Counted from the stretch's first letter, positions 1 to 6,347 are shown. The stretch: DNA of 6,994 nt from Anaerolinea sp. (GCA_013824385.1 PNNU01000181.1:1-6994), one strand, 5' to 3'. The notes: a model not told the origin generated them from the sequence alone. Numbers and translations: made by a program.

Positions 1-558
1 GTCAAGCTTCATCCGGTTAATGATTTCCTCGAAAAATATCCCCACATGCTCTCTGGCGGACAGCAGCAGCGCGTGGTTATCGCCCGCGCCATGATCATGG
101 AACCCAAATTGCTGGTGGCCGACGAACCAGTTTCAATGCTGGACGCCTCCGTACGGGTTGAAATTCTTAAACTGCTCAGAAACCTGCAGCAAAACCACAA
201 CCTTTCGGTCATTTACATCACTCATGACCTTTCAACGGTCAGCTACTTTGCCGAGAGGATATTCGTGATGTACGCCGGGCAGATCGTGGAAAAAGCCACA
301 GTGGACCGCCTGATCAATCATGCCTGCCACCCCTATACACAGGCGCTCTTGAATGGCACCTCCATCCCGGATGCGAATAACGCTGCCACTTACAAAGAAG
401 TCCCCCCCGGAGAACCACCCAGTTTGGTAAATCCGCCCGCCGGCTGTCGCTTCAATCCGCGTTGCGCCAAAATGATCAATGGCTTGTGCGATGTTGAGGA
501 ACCTCCTGAGTTTGAACCTCAGAGCGGCCACCTGGTGAAATGTTGGTTGTTCAAATGA
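1..558 (+). CDS. Oligopeptide/dipeptide ABC transporter ATP-binding protein, 3' part (OppF/DppF-like)
   Basis: This frame is open from base 1, so the gene starts outside the window and its Walker A half is missing. The 185 visible residues carry the ABC signature LSGGQQQR (fragment residues 17-24), Walker B LLVADEP with D41 and E42, the D-loop SMLDAS and the H-loop histidine in ITHD (H75). After the ATPase core comes the Opp/Dpp-specific C-terminal extension, with HPYTQALL (110-117) and a PPGEPPSLVNPPAGCRFNPRC segment. Four cysteines (about 149, 155, 163, 181) match the conserved cysteine set of this family's tail, which is thought to bind an iron-sulfur cluster in some members. The protein would work at the inner face of the membrane, powering import of peptides or related solutes with permeases and a binding protein encoded upstream. 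OppF versus DppF, and the substrate, cannot be decided from the fragment. The stop overlaps the next start (ATGA). Confidence 0.95.
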   Translation, partial: VKLHPVNDFLEKYPHMLSGGQQQRVVIARAMIMEPKLLVADEPVSMLDASVRVEILKLLRNLQQNHNLSVIYITHDLSTVSYFAERIFVMYAGQIVEKATVDRLINHACHPYTQALLNGTSIPDANNAATYKEVPPGEPPSLVNPPAGCRFNPRCAKMINGLCDVEEPPEFEPQSGHLVKCWLFK

Positions 559-758
559 TAAAAATCTCACCTCTCAAAATGATTTTCCTTGGCTCCGCGC
601 TGCTAGCGCTTGGAGTTGTGCTTCCGTTGTTGATGGTAATAAAAATATTTCCATCCACTCTATGGTTAAGTTTCCTTTCATACACTGCCTCAGTAGTGGG
701 GATGTTCGTGGGGCTGATTGGCGCCTTGACTTACGCTCGCAATAAAAAGAGGGGATAA
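555..758 (+). CDS. Small two-helix membrane protein coupled to the ABC ATPase gene
   Basis: A 67-residue protein with two predicted membrane helices, about residues 10-31 (from IFLGSALLALGVVLPLLMV) and 37-61 (from LWLSFLSYTASVVGMFVGLI), ending in the positively charged tail YARNKKRG. A basic tail after an even number of helices suggests both ends are cytoplasmic. I chose the ATG at 555 because it overlaps the ATPase stop as ATGA, the usual geometry for translational coupling. An in-frame ATG at 540 would add five residues and has a weak GGTG upstream, so it stays possible. The function is unknown. I have an impression of similar small proteins behind Opp ATPase genes in Anaerolineae. Its place in the transport operon suggests an accessory subunit or a membrane-assembly factor, but nothing in the sequence proves it. 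Confidence 0.75.
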   Translation: MIKISPLKMIFLGSALLALGVVLPLLMVIKIFPSTLWLSFLSYTASVVGMFVGLIGALTYARNKKRG

Positions 759-760
759 AC

Positions 761-789
761 ATGGTTCCCGGCTCATCACCGGGAACCAT
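761..789. terminator. Hairpin between convergent genes, probable terminator
   Basis: A perfect 11-bp inverted repeat (atggttcccgg / ccgggaaccat) with a 7-base loop lies 2 bases after the membrane-protein stop and 25 bases beyond the stop of the convergent VWA gene. On the plus strand a T-run (801-806) follows about 11 bases after the stem, further than in a textbook intrinsic terminator. On the minus strand only a short T-poor stretch follows. It most likely ends the transporter transcript and may also stop the opposing one. Confidence 0.7.
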
Positions 790-814
790 TATTTCAATTC
801 TTTTTTGTGATGCC

Positions 815-2467
815 CTAATCATTACCCAGTCTGCGGTCAATCTGCACCGTTTGTACGGCAAGCTGTTCAAATTCATATGCTTGCGAATATTCGGCCAGCA
901 GTCTCGAAATTCGATACGATTCATCTGCTACATCTGTCAAATCTCCGTTTACGTAAGGGCTGAACCTCAGTATTTCTGCATAAGCCGCGACTGTAGATGC
1001 GAGTTGGAAATAAGGTGAGGATTTTTCAAACGAACTTGCCAGATCATGAATGAAGAAATCTCCGTCTATTTCAACGACTTCTCGAGTTTCGGCATCCTGC
1101 CAGCGCAATTGGGCGGTTGCAATTCTGCCTTCAGCGCCGTCTTTCAATTGGACTTCATATAGAGCTGTAGCGGTCATCCCGGCTCCAACCTCTCCTGCAT
1201 CCACAGCATCATTGCGGAAATCCTCATCGGCGATCTGACGATTTTCATATCCAATTAGGCGGTAACTTTCAACAACCTCGGGGTTGAAATCAATTTGGAT
1301 TTTTGCGTCATATGCGATCACTTGCATTGTGGAAGTCAAATTGTAGACAAAAACCTCTTTGGCCTGTTCTCTGGTATCGACATAGTAGTAATTGCCGTTA
1401 CCATTATCCGCAAGTTGTTCGAGCAGCACGTCATTGTAATTGCCCATGCCGACACCAATACCGGTGAGAGTAATGCCCTGATCAGCGTATTGTTTGACGT
1501 ATTCAAGCATCGCCTCTGATGACGTTTCACCCTCGTTGGCCACACCATCCGAGCACAAGATCACACGGTTAATTGCTTCAGGGTTCATCATACGATAGGC
1601 ATAACGATAGCCCAGGCTTAGCCCGGCATCTACATTGGTAGATGACATGGGATGCAGGCTTTCAATTGCACGGATGATGGATTGTTTTTCAGATGCATTG
1701 GTTGGACTCAACACCAAAGCTGCATTATTGGTGAATTTGACAATGGTAACTGTGTCTCTCTCATCCAGTTGGCGCACCAGAAGTTTGAGTGAATCTTTGA
1801 CCAACTCCAGACGGTTATCCGTTTCCATGGAACCCGAGACGTCTATTACAAAAGTTAGGTTTAAAGGCTTACGCTCGTTGACAGGCACATCATACCCCTG
1901 CACACCAAAGCGTATCAGATAGTTCCCTTGATCGATGAAGGGCGATGGAGCGCCGTCGGCGTACAACGCAAATGCAGATTCATCTGGTAAAGAGTAACCT
2001 TGTTGAAACGCATTAATGAATTCTTCTGCGCGTACCGCATCCATTGGGGGTAATGCCCCATCTTCGATATAGGCGCTGGTCATTTCATAAGATGCAGTGT
2101 CCACATCCAGCCCAAACGTGGATAAATGGTCGCGGCTGGTGCTGGTTGCCGGGTTCACACCATAATCCTGAAAGTAATTATCCTCGCCGTTTTTAGGGGC
2201 AGGTGCCGCTAGTGTGGGTACCATAAACAGGTCATTTGACAATTCCGAGGCTGATGCTTCGGTATCCGCGGCGCCTTCGGGAGAGTAGGTGGCAACCGGC
2301 TCTGAGATGTCGGGTTGTGAATAAAAATCAACCGGAGCCTCTGTGGCAACAGCCATTGAAGCTTGCGGGGCTACGGCCACCGGAGCTAGTGTGGCTGCCC
2401 TATTTGCACATGCACTTAGTGCAACAATCATAACAACGGATACGATTTTTACAAATATTGTTTTCAT
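815..2467 (-). CDS. YfbK-like von Willebrand factor A domain lipoprotein
   Basis: A 550-residue surface lipoprotein. The start at 2467 is chosen because AGGAGG (2474-2479) lies exactly 6 bases upstream; the ATG at 2473 would touch that site, and the longer reading from 2554 runs through a hairpin. The signal peptide ends in the lipobox LSAC (C20), followed by a flexible Ala/Pro/Thr/Glu linker to about residue 100. Then come the N-terminal YfbK-type region, containing STFGLDVDTASY and LPPMDAVRAEEFINAF (about 113-165), a VWA domain (about 203-380) and a C-terminal region of the DUF3520/YfbK type (about 381-545). The metal-ion-dependent adhesion site looks complete: DVSGS (D209, S211, S213), T277 in SSTNVDAG, and D307 in CSDG. 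VWA domains with this site usually bind a partner through a divalent metal. The protein should sit on the outer face of the membrane. It is the last gene of the unit, so its partner may be the extracytoplasmic part of the kinase lipoprotein encoded upstream. Confidence 0.93.
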   Translation of the reverse strand: MKTIFVKIVSVVMIVALSACANRAATLAPVAVAPQASMAVATEAPVDFYSQPDISEPVATYSPEGAADTEASASELSNDLFMVPTLAAPAPKNGEDNYFQDYGVNPATSTSRDHLSTFGLDVDTASYEMTSAYIEDGALPPMDAVRAEEFINAFQQGYSLPDESAFALYADGAPSPFIDQGNYLIRFGVQGYDVPVNERKPLNLTFVIDVSGSMETDNRLELVKDSLKLLVRQLDERDTVTIVKFTNNAALVLSPTNASEKQSIIRAIESLHPMSSTNVDAGLSLGYRYAYRMMNPEAINRVILCSDGVANEGETSSEAMLEYVKQYADQGITLTGIGVGMGNYNDVLLEQLADNGNGNYYYVDTREQAKEVFVYNLTSTMQVIAYDAKIQIDFNPEVVESYRLIGYENRQIADEDFRNDAVDAGEVGAGMTATALYEVQLKDGAEGRIATAQLRWQDAETREVVEIDGDFFIHDLASSFEKSSPYFQLASTVAAYAEILRFSPYVNGDLTDVADESYRISRLLAEYSQAYEFEQLAVQTVQIDRRLGND

Positions 2468-2530
2468 CTTCATCCTCCTGAATAAGTTGACTAAATTAAG
2501 CATAACGATCAGGTGGATGTAAGACGTGAT

Positions 2531-2568
2531 AGCCGGCTGACATTTTTCTGACAAAATGCCAACCAGCT
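2531..2568 (-). promoter_or_regulatory. Intergenic RNA hairpin between the kinase and VWA genes
   Basis: Two 16-base arms (2531-2546 and 2553-2568) around a 6-base loop pair along their whole length in minus-strand RNA, including three G-U pairs. In plus-strand RNA those three become A-C mismatches, so the structure fits the minus-strand transcript. It begins 31 bases after the kinase stop and ends 63 bases before the VWA start. No T-run follows, so it is not a standard terminator. Likely roles are RNA processing, protection of the upstream mRNA end, or tuning of VWA output relative to the kinase. I see no convincing promoter in the rest of the 132-bp gap. Confidence 0.55.
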
Positions 2569-2599
2569 GATATTCTGTTAAGACAGATGAGAGAGAGTT

Positions 2600-4708
2600 C
2601 TAGAGACTTGATCCGTAATACGCGGCGGTGATAAAAAGCAAGTGCTTGGCCTTGGCGTTGAGGTTATGGTATTTAAGCCCTCCCATACATGAAAGGATCA
2701 ACCCGAGCCTGTATTCACGCGGATTATTTGGGTTGAACAGGCAATAGCCTGAAATTTCTTCAACCTTTTTCATCAGCGGATCAAGATCATCCTGCAGCAT
2801 GGATAGGTATTGCTGCGGACTAATCTCTCGCTGGCTGATGATGTGCGCGATAATCTCGCAAGCCAGATGTGAGAAATCATATTGCGGGTGGCCTTCACGC
2901 GTTTGCGCAAAATCGATCAACCATACCAGATTGCCCGGACCAACCAATATATTTTCAAGGTTCAGATCACCGTGGATGATTGATTGTGTACCATTCATTG
3001 TCTCCTGCAGCCAGCCATCCAGTTGCTGAAGTGGATTTGGTAAACCAAACAGGTCAAAATCTGCCGTTGCCTCAACCAATAGATCACTTCGCGTGGCAAT
3101 GATTCGGGCTGTCGAATTTCTCGGCGGGTTGATTGCCTGCCAGCGATAGCGAAAAACAGGCTTACCCGCCTGGGATGCACTGCAGAGCGTGAGAGATTTT
3201 CTGTCCGGTCTGATTTCTCGCTGCTCAAACGCTGAAAGATTCACCACATCCCCTCTCGACAGTTGCATGGAAGTCGGATCGGAGTTTGGATTAAGATGCT
3301 TTTTGGCGCTGCCTGTTGCGGGTTCCAACACCAGCTGTGGAGGCAGCAGCCGGTCATACTCCTGCCCCAGCCGGAACGAATAGGGCTGCCGCTGCATCCA
3401 CCAATTGGGACCGAAAGTGTCAAACAATCTTTGCAAATATTCCGGGTCAGGATTCGCCAGCAAGGCCTGTCTGAAACTGGTCGGAGATTTACCCGGTTCC
3501 GAGATGCATGTATATTGCAGGGCGGCCTTATCGAAACCTGCAAGTGTTATAGGCACACTTTGAATGCGTGCTGTCACAGGGGGAAGACGGTCTTTGACAA
3601 AAGACTCATAGTGGTTGTATTCATCCTCGATATCCTTGCGCGGACCAATCTTAATGATGGTTTCAGCGTCTGATTGACCATTCGCGTTTATAGGACTCGC
3701 CAGAAAGGATCGCGCCCCTGAATATCCTGAAAGGAATTCGTTTTTCAGAAGAATACGTTGATATTTTTTAAACAATGCCTGCAGTAGCCCAAGTTCATTT
3801 GGATTCAATACAATCCCTGCATTAGGTTCAATGGATAAGCGCGAATTGGGCTCCACCACAAGCAGGCGTTTTCGTTTGAACGAACGCTTGCCGGCTATAC
3901 TCCACAATCCCAATACACTGCTGAAGACCAAACCAGCCAATCCTAACGTCATTGTATCGGCACTGCGCAGACCAAAAAACGAGTTGACGCGGATATCCAG
4001 ATTGCGGTCAAAAACCACCGATTCCCTGACTTGTTGGCTGCTGGCTGCATCAGGCTGCCAGCGCAGCATCAGAAAGATAGAGACACGTTGGTTCCCTGTC
4101 AACTGCGGCGCAATGCTCCAGCGCCAGGTCACTTTCTCCGCTGGCAGCACCACAATTTCTTGATTACCTGCGGGTGAAATCTCAAACCCGACGCCGTCTA
4201 ATCGGGCTACCGCACTAAGAGTGTACCCCGCAGGACGCTTGATCGAGACATCCTGGCTGGTTAAACTGTGTTCCTCATACTCAACACTGGCAGTGTATCC
4301 ATCTACGGAAGGAACCAACGCCAAACGGACCACATCAGAGGATCCGTAGCGAATGCTTTCAGGCCATTCCAACTCCAACACCCTTAATTCAATGACCGGT
4401 TCCACAGTCGGCTGAACTGTGACTATTGTGTTAAGAGTCGGCATTACACTGGGCTGGGCGTTTACAATATCGGCAGGGACTTCAGTTGCTACCGGCCCCT
4501 CTGTTGCTGCAACACCTTCAGTTTGAGCGGCGGGTGCTTCATTGGCCACTGGCGCTTCTGTTGCAACAGAAGCCTCAGTGGCCACAGGTGCTTCTGCTGC
4601 TGTTTCAGTGGCAGCAGGAGCCATTTGGGCACATCCTGATAGAATAGCGAGTACGAAAATAATCACCGCCAGGAATAGAAATTTGGTAAACCGTCGTGAT
4701 GATTTCAT
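2600..4708 (-). CDS. Lipoprotein / membrane-spanning protein with cytoplasmic APH-like kinase domain
   Basis: A 702-residue fusion. Residues 1-26 are a lipoprotein signal (KSSRRFTKF, a hydrophobic core, then LSGC with C26). Residues 27-105 are an Ala/Thr/Glu/Pro linker with six-residue repeats (PVATEA, SVATEA, PVANEA). Residues 106-250 are probably a beta-rich extracytoplasmic domain that I do not recognise. A membrane helix (about 253-271) is followed by GKRSFKRKR, placing the remainder inside. Residues 300-702 resemble an aminoglycoside-phosphotransferase/choline-kinase fold: a glycine-rich SGYSGARSF loop (327-335), K353 in IIKIGP, a glutamate-rich helix after it, an NWWMQRQPYSFRLGQEYDR segment (435-453), a probable inserted beta domain (about 485-546), the catalytic loop HGDLNLEN (H579, D581, N586) and the metal-binding IDF (D599). 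The essential kinase residues appear present, so it should be active; the substrate is unknown. The start has no clear ribosome site, but its ATG overlaps the stop of the 52-residue gene, implying coupled translation. Confidence 0.88.
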   Translation of the reverse strand: MKSSRRFTKFLFLAVIIFVLAILSGCAQMAPAATETAAEAPVATEASVATEAPVANEAPAAQTEGVAATEGPVATEVPADIVNAQPSVMPTLNTIVTVQPTVEPVIELRVLELEWPESIRYGSSDVVRLALVPSVDGYTASVEYEEHSLTSQDVSIKRPAGYTLSAVARLDGVGFEISPAGNQEIVVLPAEKVTWRWSIAPQLTGNQRVSIFLMLRWQPDAASSQQVRESVVFDRNLDIRVNSFFGLRSADTMTLGLAGLVFSSVLGLWSIAGKRSFKRKRLLVVEPNSRLSIEPNAGIVLNPNELGLLQALFKKYQRILLKNEFLSGYSGARSFLASPINANGQSDAETIIKIGPRKDIEDEYNHYESFVKDRLPPVTARIQSVPITLAGFDKAALQYTCISEPGKSPTSFRQALLANPDPEYLQRLFDTFGPNWWMQRQPYSFRLGQEYDRLLPPQLVLEPATGSAKKHLNPNSDPTSMQLSRGDVVNLSAFEQREIRPDRKSLTLCSASQAGKPVFRYRWQAINPPRNSTARIIATRSDLLVEATADFDLFGLPNPLQQLDGWLQETMNGTQSIIHGDLNLENILVGPGNLVWLIDFAQTREGHPQYDFSHLACEIIAHIISQREISPQQYLSMLQDDLDPLMKKVEEISGYCLFNPNNPREYRLGLILSCMGGLKYHNLNAKAKHLLFITAAYYGSSL
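4535..4588 (-). repeat. 18-bp coding repeats in the lipoprotein linker
   Basis: Three 18-bp units encode PVATEA, SVATEA and PVANEA in the linker of the kinase lipoprotein. More degenerate copies (VAATEG, PVATEV) continue toward 4470. The period is a multiple of three, so gain or loss of a unit would change linker length without a frameshift. The DNA units differ at several positions, so recent slippage is not evident. Confidence 0.65.
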
Positions 4709-4863
4709 GGGGCTGCTACCGGTGGAACAAGATAGGTGGGTGTGATGGAATAAACTTCTTTAACCACACCGCCTGGCAGCAGACTATAAACCAATAGAGC
4801 CAGAGCGGCAATTAACACCACAAGGGCGATAATTCTAAGTGTTAGCTGTTGTTTTTGATTCAT
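4705..4863 (-). CDS. 52-residue single-pass membrane protein, first gene of the kinase-VWA unit
   Basis: A short gene starting MNQKQQLTLR and ending TYLVPPVAAP. One hydrophobic helix (about residues 10-29, IIALVVLIAALALLVYSLL) is followed by an outward-facing tail (about 30-52) with VVKEVYSITPTYLVPP. The start has a good ribosome site (AGGTGAGGG, 4867-4875) just upstream. The stop TGA overlaps the kinase ATG as ATGA, and the kinase has no ribosome site of its own, so this small gene probably drives kinase translation. Residue composition, the strong start and the coupling all argue that it is real despite its size. I do not recognise the family. Given its position it could be a small membrane partner of the kinase lipoprotein, but that is inference. 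Confidence 0.8.
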   Translation of the reverse strand: MNQKQQLTLRIIALVVLIAALALLVYSLLPGGVVKEVYSITPTYLVPPVAAP

Positions 4864-4881
4864 ATTCCCTCACCTTTTATT

Positions 4882-4887
4882 ATTGTA
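4882..4887 (-). promoter_or_regulatory. Possible -10 element for the minus-strand three-gene unit
   Basis: TACAAT on the minus strand (one mismatch to TATAAT) ends 18 bases before the start codon of the 52-residue gene, giving a very short leader that begins near its ribosome site. I find no good -35 at 16-18 bp. A second candidate, TATTAT, lies opposite the plus-strand -10, so the exact minus-strand promoter is uncertain. Confidence 0.4.
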
Positions 4888-4909
4888 CATGATTCAGGAA
4901 CGGCTCAGG

Positions 4910-4915
4910 TATAAT
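4910..4915 (+). promoter_or_regulatory. -10 element for the divergent NTPase-winged-helix gene
   Basis: A perfect TATAAT lies 43 bases upstream of the chosen start at 4959. The -35 region at the usual distance (about 4887-4892, acatga) is poor, and the better TTGTAC at 4883-4888 would need a 21-bp spacer. A weak -35 suggests dependence on an activator. The gap of about 95 bp between the two divergent starts is the natural place for the encoded regulator to bind. Confidence 0.5.
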
Positions 4916-4958
4916 ATTTTTTAGACTCATCCATTAAATTGTAATGGGGAAACCACTC

Positions 4959-6008
4959 ATGTCCGTTTGGGAAACGTACCCATCCACCTATCGAAATTCT
5001 GAAATCCAATCCATTCTGCGCGCCGTGGAATCAGGTGATTGTGTATCCATTGTGGGTCTCAGCGGAGCCGGCAAAAGCAACTTGATCGGCTTTCTCGCCC
5101 ACAGAGTTACATCAGGACCTCGTTTTATCTTGGTTGACTGCAACAACCTTCCTCAGGCGGACACAGGTTCGCTCTTTGAGTTCATCCTTCATCAATTGGA
5201 CGTCGCCGTAACCACTCCAGTTCCATTGAAAGCCATAATTCAATCTATTGGTTTGGCGCTCAAAGACTCCCCTGGTGGGCTCTGCTTACTGTTGGACCGC
5301 GTCGACCTGTTCCAGCAAGACTCTGCAGCCGGGAAAACCCTCAACAATAACCTCCGTGCGCTGCGTGATGAATTAAAATACTCCCTCACCTACGTCATCT
5401 CCACTCGCCGACCGCTCGATAAAACCAGTGAATTCTCTGAACTGTTTTTCGCCAATACCATTTATCTGGGTCCTTTGAGCATGGAAGATGCAACATGGAG
5501 TGTTAGACAGTTCTTAACCCGCCGTAAACTTACCTGGACGGATGAAACCGTAAAAGAGATATGCGCGCTATCCAAAAGTTACCCCTCCATGCTGCGGGCG
5601 GTGTGTGAAGCTCATGCTGCAGGTATTCCATTGATCCTTGATGAGCTTCGTCAATCATCCGCGGTACGACAGCGCGTTGAGGAATTTTGGAGCGACTCCC
5701 CCTCCGCGGATTTAATCGCCAAGTCCGGCCTGGAGAATCACCCCTTGCTGACGGCCAATTTTGCCGCCGTGGAGCCCGAAGAATTGACCGCTCTTGAGCA
5801 GCGCCTGTTGGACTATCTGAAAGACCATCATGATTTGATTTGCACGAAAGAAGAATTAATCATTGCAGTCTGGCCTGAAGAAAAATTAATGGCGGGATTG
5901 CGCGATGACAGTCTCACCCAATTGGTCCATCGCCTGCGAGATAAAATCGACCCGGCTAAGACCAACAAAATCCAAACCATCCCAGGCCGGGGATACCGAT
6001 ATCGCTGA
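4959..6008 (+). CDS. P-loop NTPase with C-terminal OmpR-type winged-helix DNA-binding domain
   Basis: A 349-residue cytoplasmic protein. The start at 4959 is favoured because GGGGA (4946-4950) lies 8 bases upstream; an ATG at 4944 would add five residues but has no ribosome site. Walker A is GLSGAGKS (residues 33-40). Walker B is LCLLLDRVD (D113, D116). A sensor-like STRRP follows at about 148-152, then a helical region (to about 265). This layout fits AAA+/STAND-type ATPases. The last 80 residues form a winged helix of the OmpR/PhoB class: a LTALEQRLLDYL helix, TKEELIIAVWP, the recognition-helix stretch DSLTQLVHRLRDKI and the wing end TIPGRGYRYR. ATP binding probably switches oligomeric state or DNA binding. 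No receiver domain is present, so its input is not a standard phosphorelay. It is divergent from the kinase-VWA unit and could regulate it, itself, or both; this is inferred from position. Confidence 0.9.
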   Translation: MSVWETYPSTYRNSEIQSILRAVESGDCVSIVGLSGAGKSNLIGFLAHRVTSGPRFILVDCNNLPQADTGSLFEFILHQLDVAVTTPVPLKAIIQSIGLALKDSPGGLCLLLDRVDLFQQDSAAGKTLNNNLRALRDELKYSLTYVISTRRPLDKTSEFSELFFANTIYLGPLSMEDATWSVRQFLTRRKLTWTDETVKEICALSKSYPSMLRAVCEAHAAGIPLILDELRQSSAVRQRVEEFWSDSPSADLIAKSGLENHPLLTANFAAVEPEELTALEQRLLDYLKDHHDLICTKEELIIAVWPEEKLMAGLRDDSLTQLVHRLRDKIDPAKTNKIQTIPGRGYRYR

Positions 6009-6037
6009 TTGAGATAATTCAATAAATGATGTAAAGT
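6009..6037 (+). promoter_or_regulatory. Weak promoter candidate before the small interrupted ORF
   Basis: TTGAGA (6009-6014, one mismatch to TTGACA) is separated by 17 bp from TAAAGT (6032-6037, two mismatches to TATAAT). It starts immediately after the NTPase stop. Read-through from the NTPase gene is the alternative, since no terminator is visible between them. Confidence 0.3.
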
Positions 6038-6070
6038 AATGAGTAAGTCTATTAGAAATGGGGAATGATC

Positions 6071-6253
6071 ATGAATCAAAAAACATTAAAACATCTCATC
6101 GGCGATTTCTTCATTGTGTTGGCTTTTGCACTCTTGCCTGGCATCAGGGGATATTCAAATTGGCATTTTGGCGAATATCTCATGATCGCGCTCATGGCAA
6201 TCTAAATCCTCTATCTCCGTCACAAAAAGACCCGCCAAACTGAACCTAAATAA
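6071..6253 (+). pseudogene. Tiny membrane protein ORF interrupted by an in-frame TAA
   Basis: A frame beginning MNQKTLKHLIGDFF at 6071 has a clear ribosome site (GGGGA, 6060-6064) 6 bases upstream. It encodes 44 residues with two short hydrophobic segments (about 9-25 and 35-44) before TAA at 6203-6205. Directly after that stop, in the same frame, comes ILYLRHKKTRQTEPK, ending in TAA at 6251-6253. The second piece reads as the natural continuation: the end of the second helix and a basic cytoplasmic tail, as in the small membrane protein at 555-758. The simplest reading is a 60-residue two-helix protein broken by one nonsense change. It could also be an expressed 44-residue protein, or a base-calling error in the source. 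The function is unknown. Confidence 0.5.
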
Positions 6254-6320
6254 CCCTTTTTACAAATGATCTTCTACTATTAGTTTGAAGAATTTGATCT
6301 TTTGGTTTTTTGCACTTTTT

Positions 6321-6347
6321 TCCGTGTATTTCGTGTAGTTCGTGGTT
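6321..6347. repeat. 9-bp tandem motif (TTCGTGTAG-like, three units)
   Basis: Three consecutive 9-base units, tccgtgtat, ttcgtgtag and ttcgtggtt, followed by aatgg. The stretch 6254-6360 holds no convincing gene; it is T-rich with this motif near its end. The wording resembles the 'tTTCGTGnnnTTCGTGGTTAA' intergenic motif that I recall being scattered in several bacterial phyla, so this may be one copy of a dispersed family. That recollection cannot be confirmed here. Confidence 0.5.

Noticed and set aside
761..1018. 85-codon plus-strand frame after the small membrane gene
   Set aside because: It begins inside the terminator hairpin and overlaps the conserved C-terminal region of the VWA protein.
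2468..2554. N-terminal extension of the VWA protein to an ATG at 2554
   Set aside because: It would bury the lipoprotein signal 29 residues inside the protein and start inside the hairpin at 2531-2568. The ATG at 2467 has AGGAGG at ideal spacing and begins a proper lipoprotein signal.
3189..3673. Open frames on the plus strand across the kinase gene and in its third frame on the minus strand
   Set aside because: They are antisense or out-of-frame shadows of a clearly coding gene; their translations are rich in Cys, Trp and Arg with no recognisable domain.
4535..4588. CRISPR-like array
   Set aside because: The repeats are short (18 bp), degenerate, without unique spacers, and encode an in-frame protein linker.
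815..6008. Classical VWA-MoxR type ATPase system
   Set aside because: No MoxR-type ATPase is present: the ATPase here ends in an OmpR-type winged helix, and the VWA protein is a surface lipoprotein rather than cytoplasmic.
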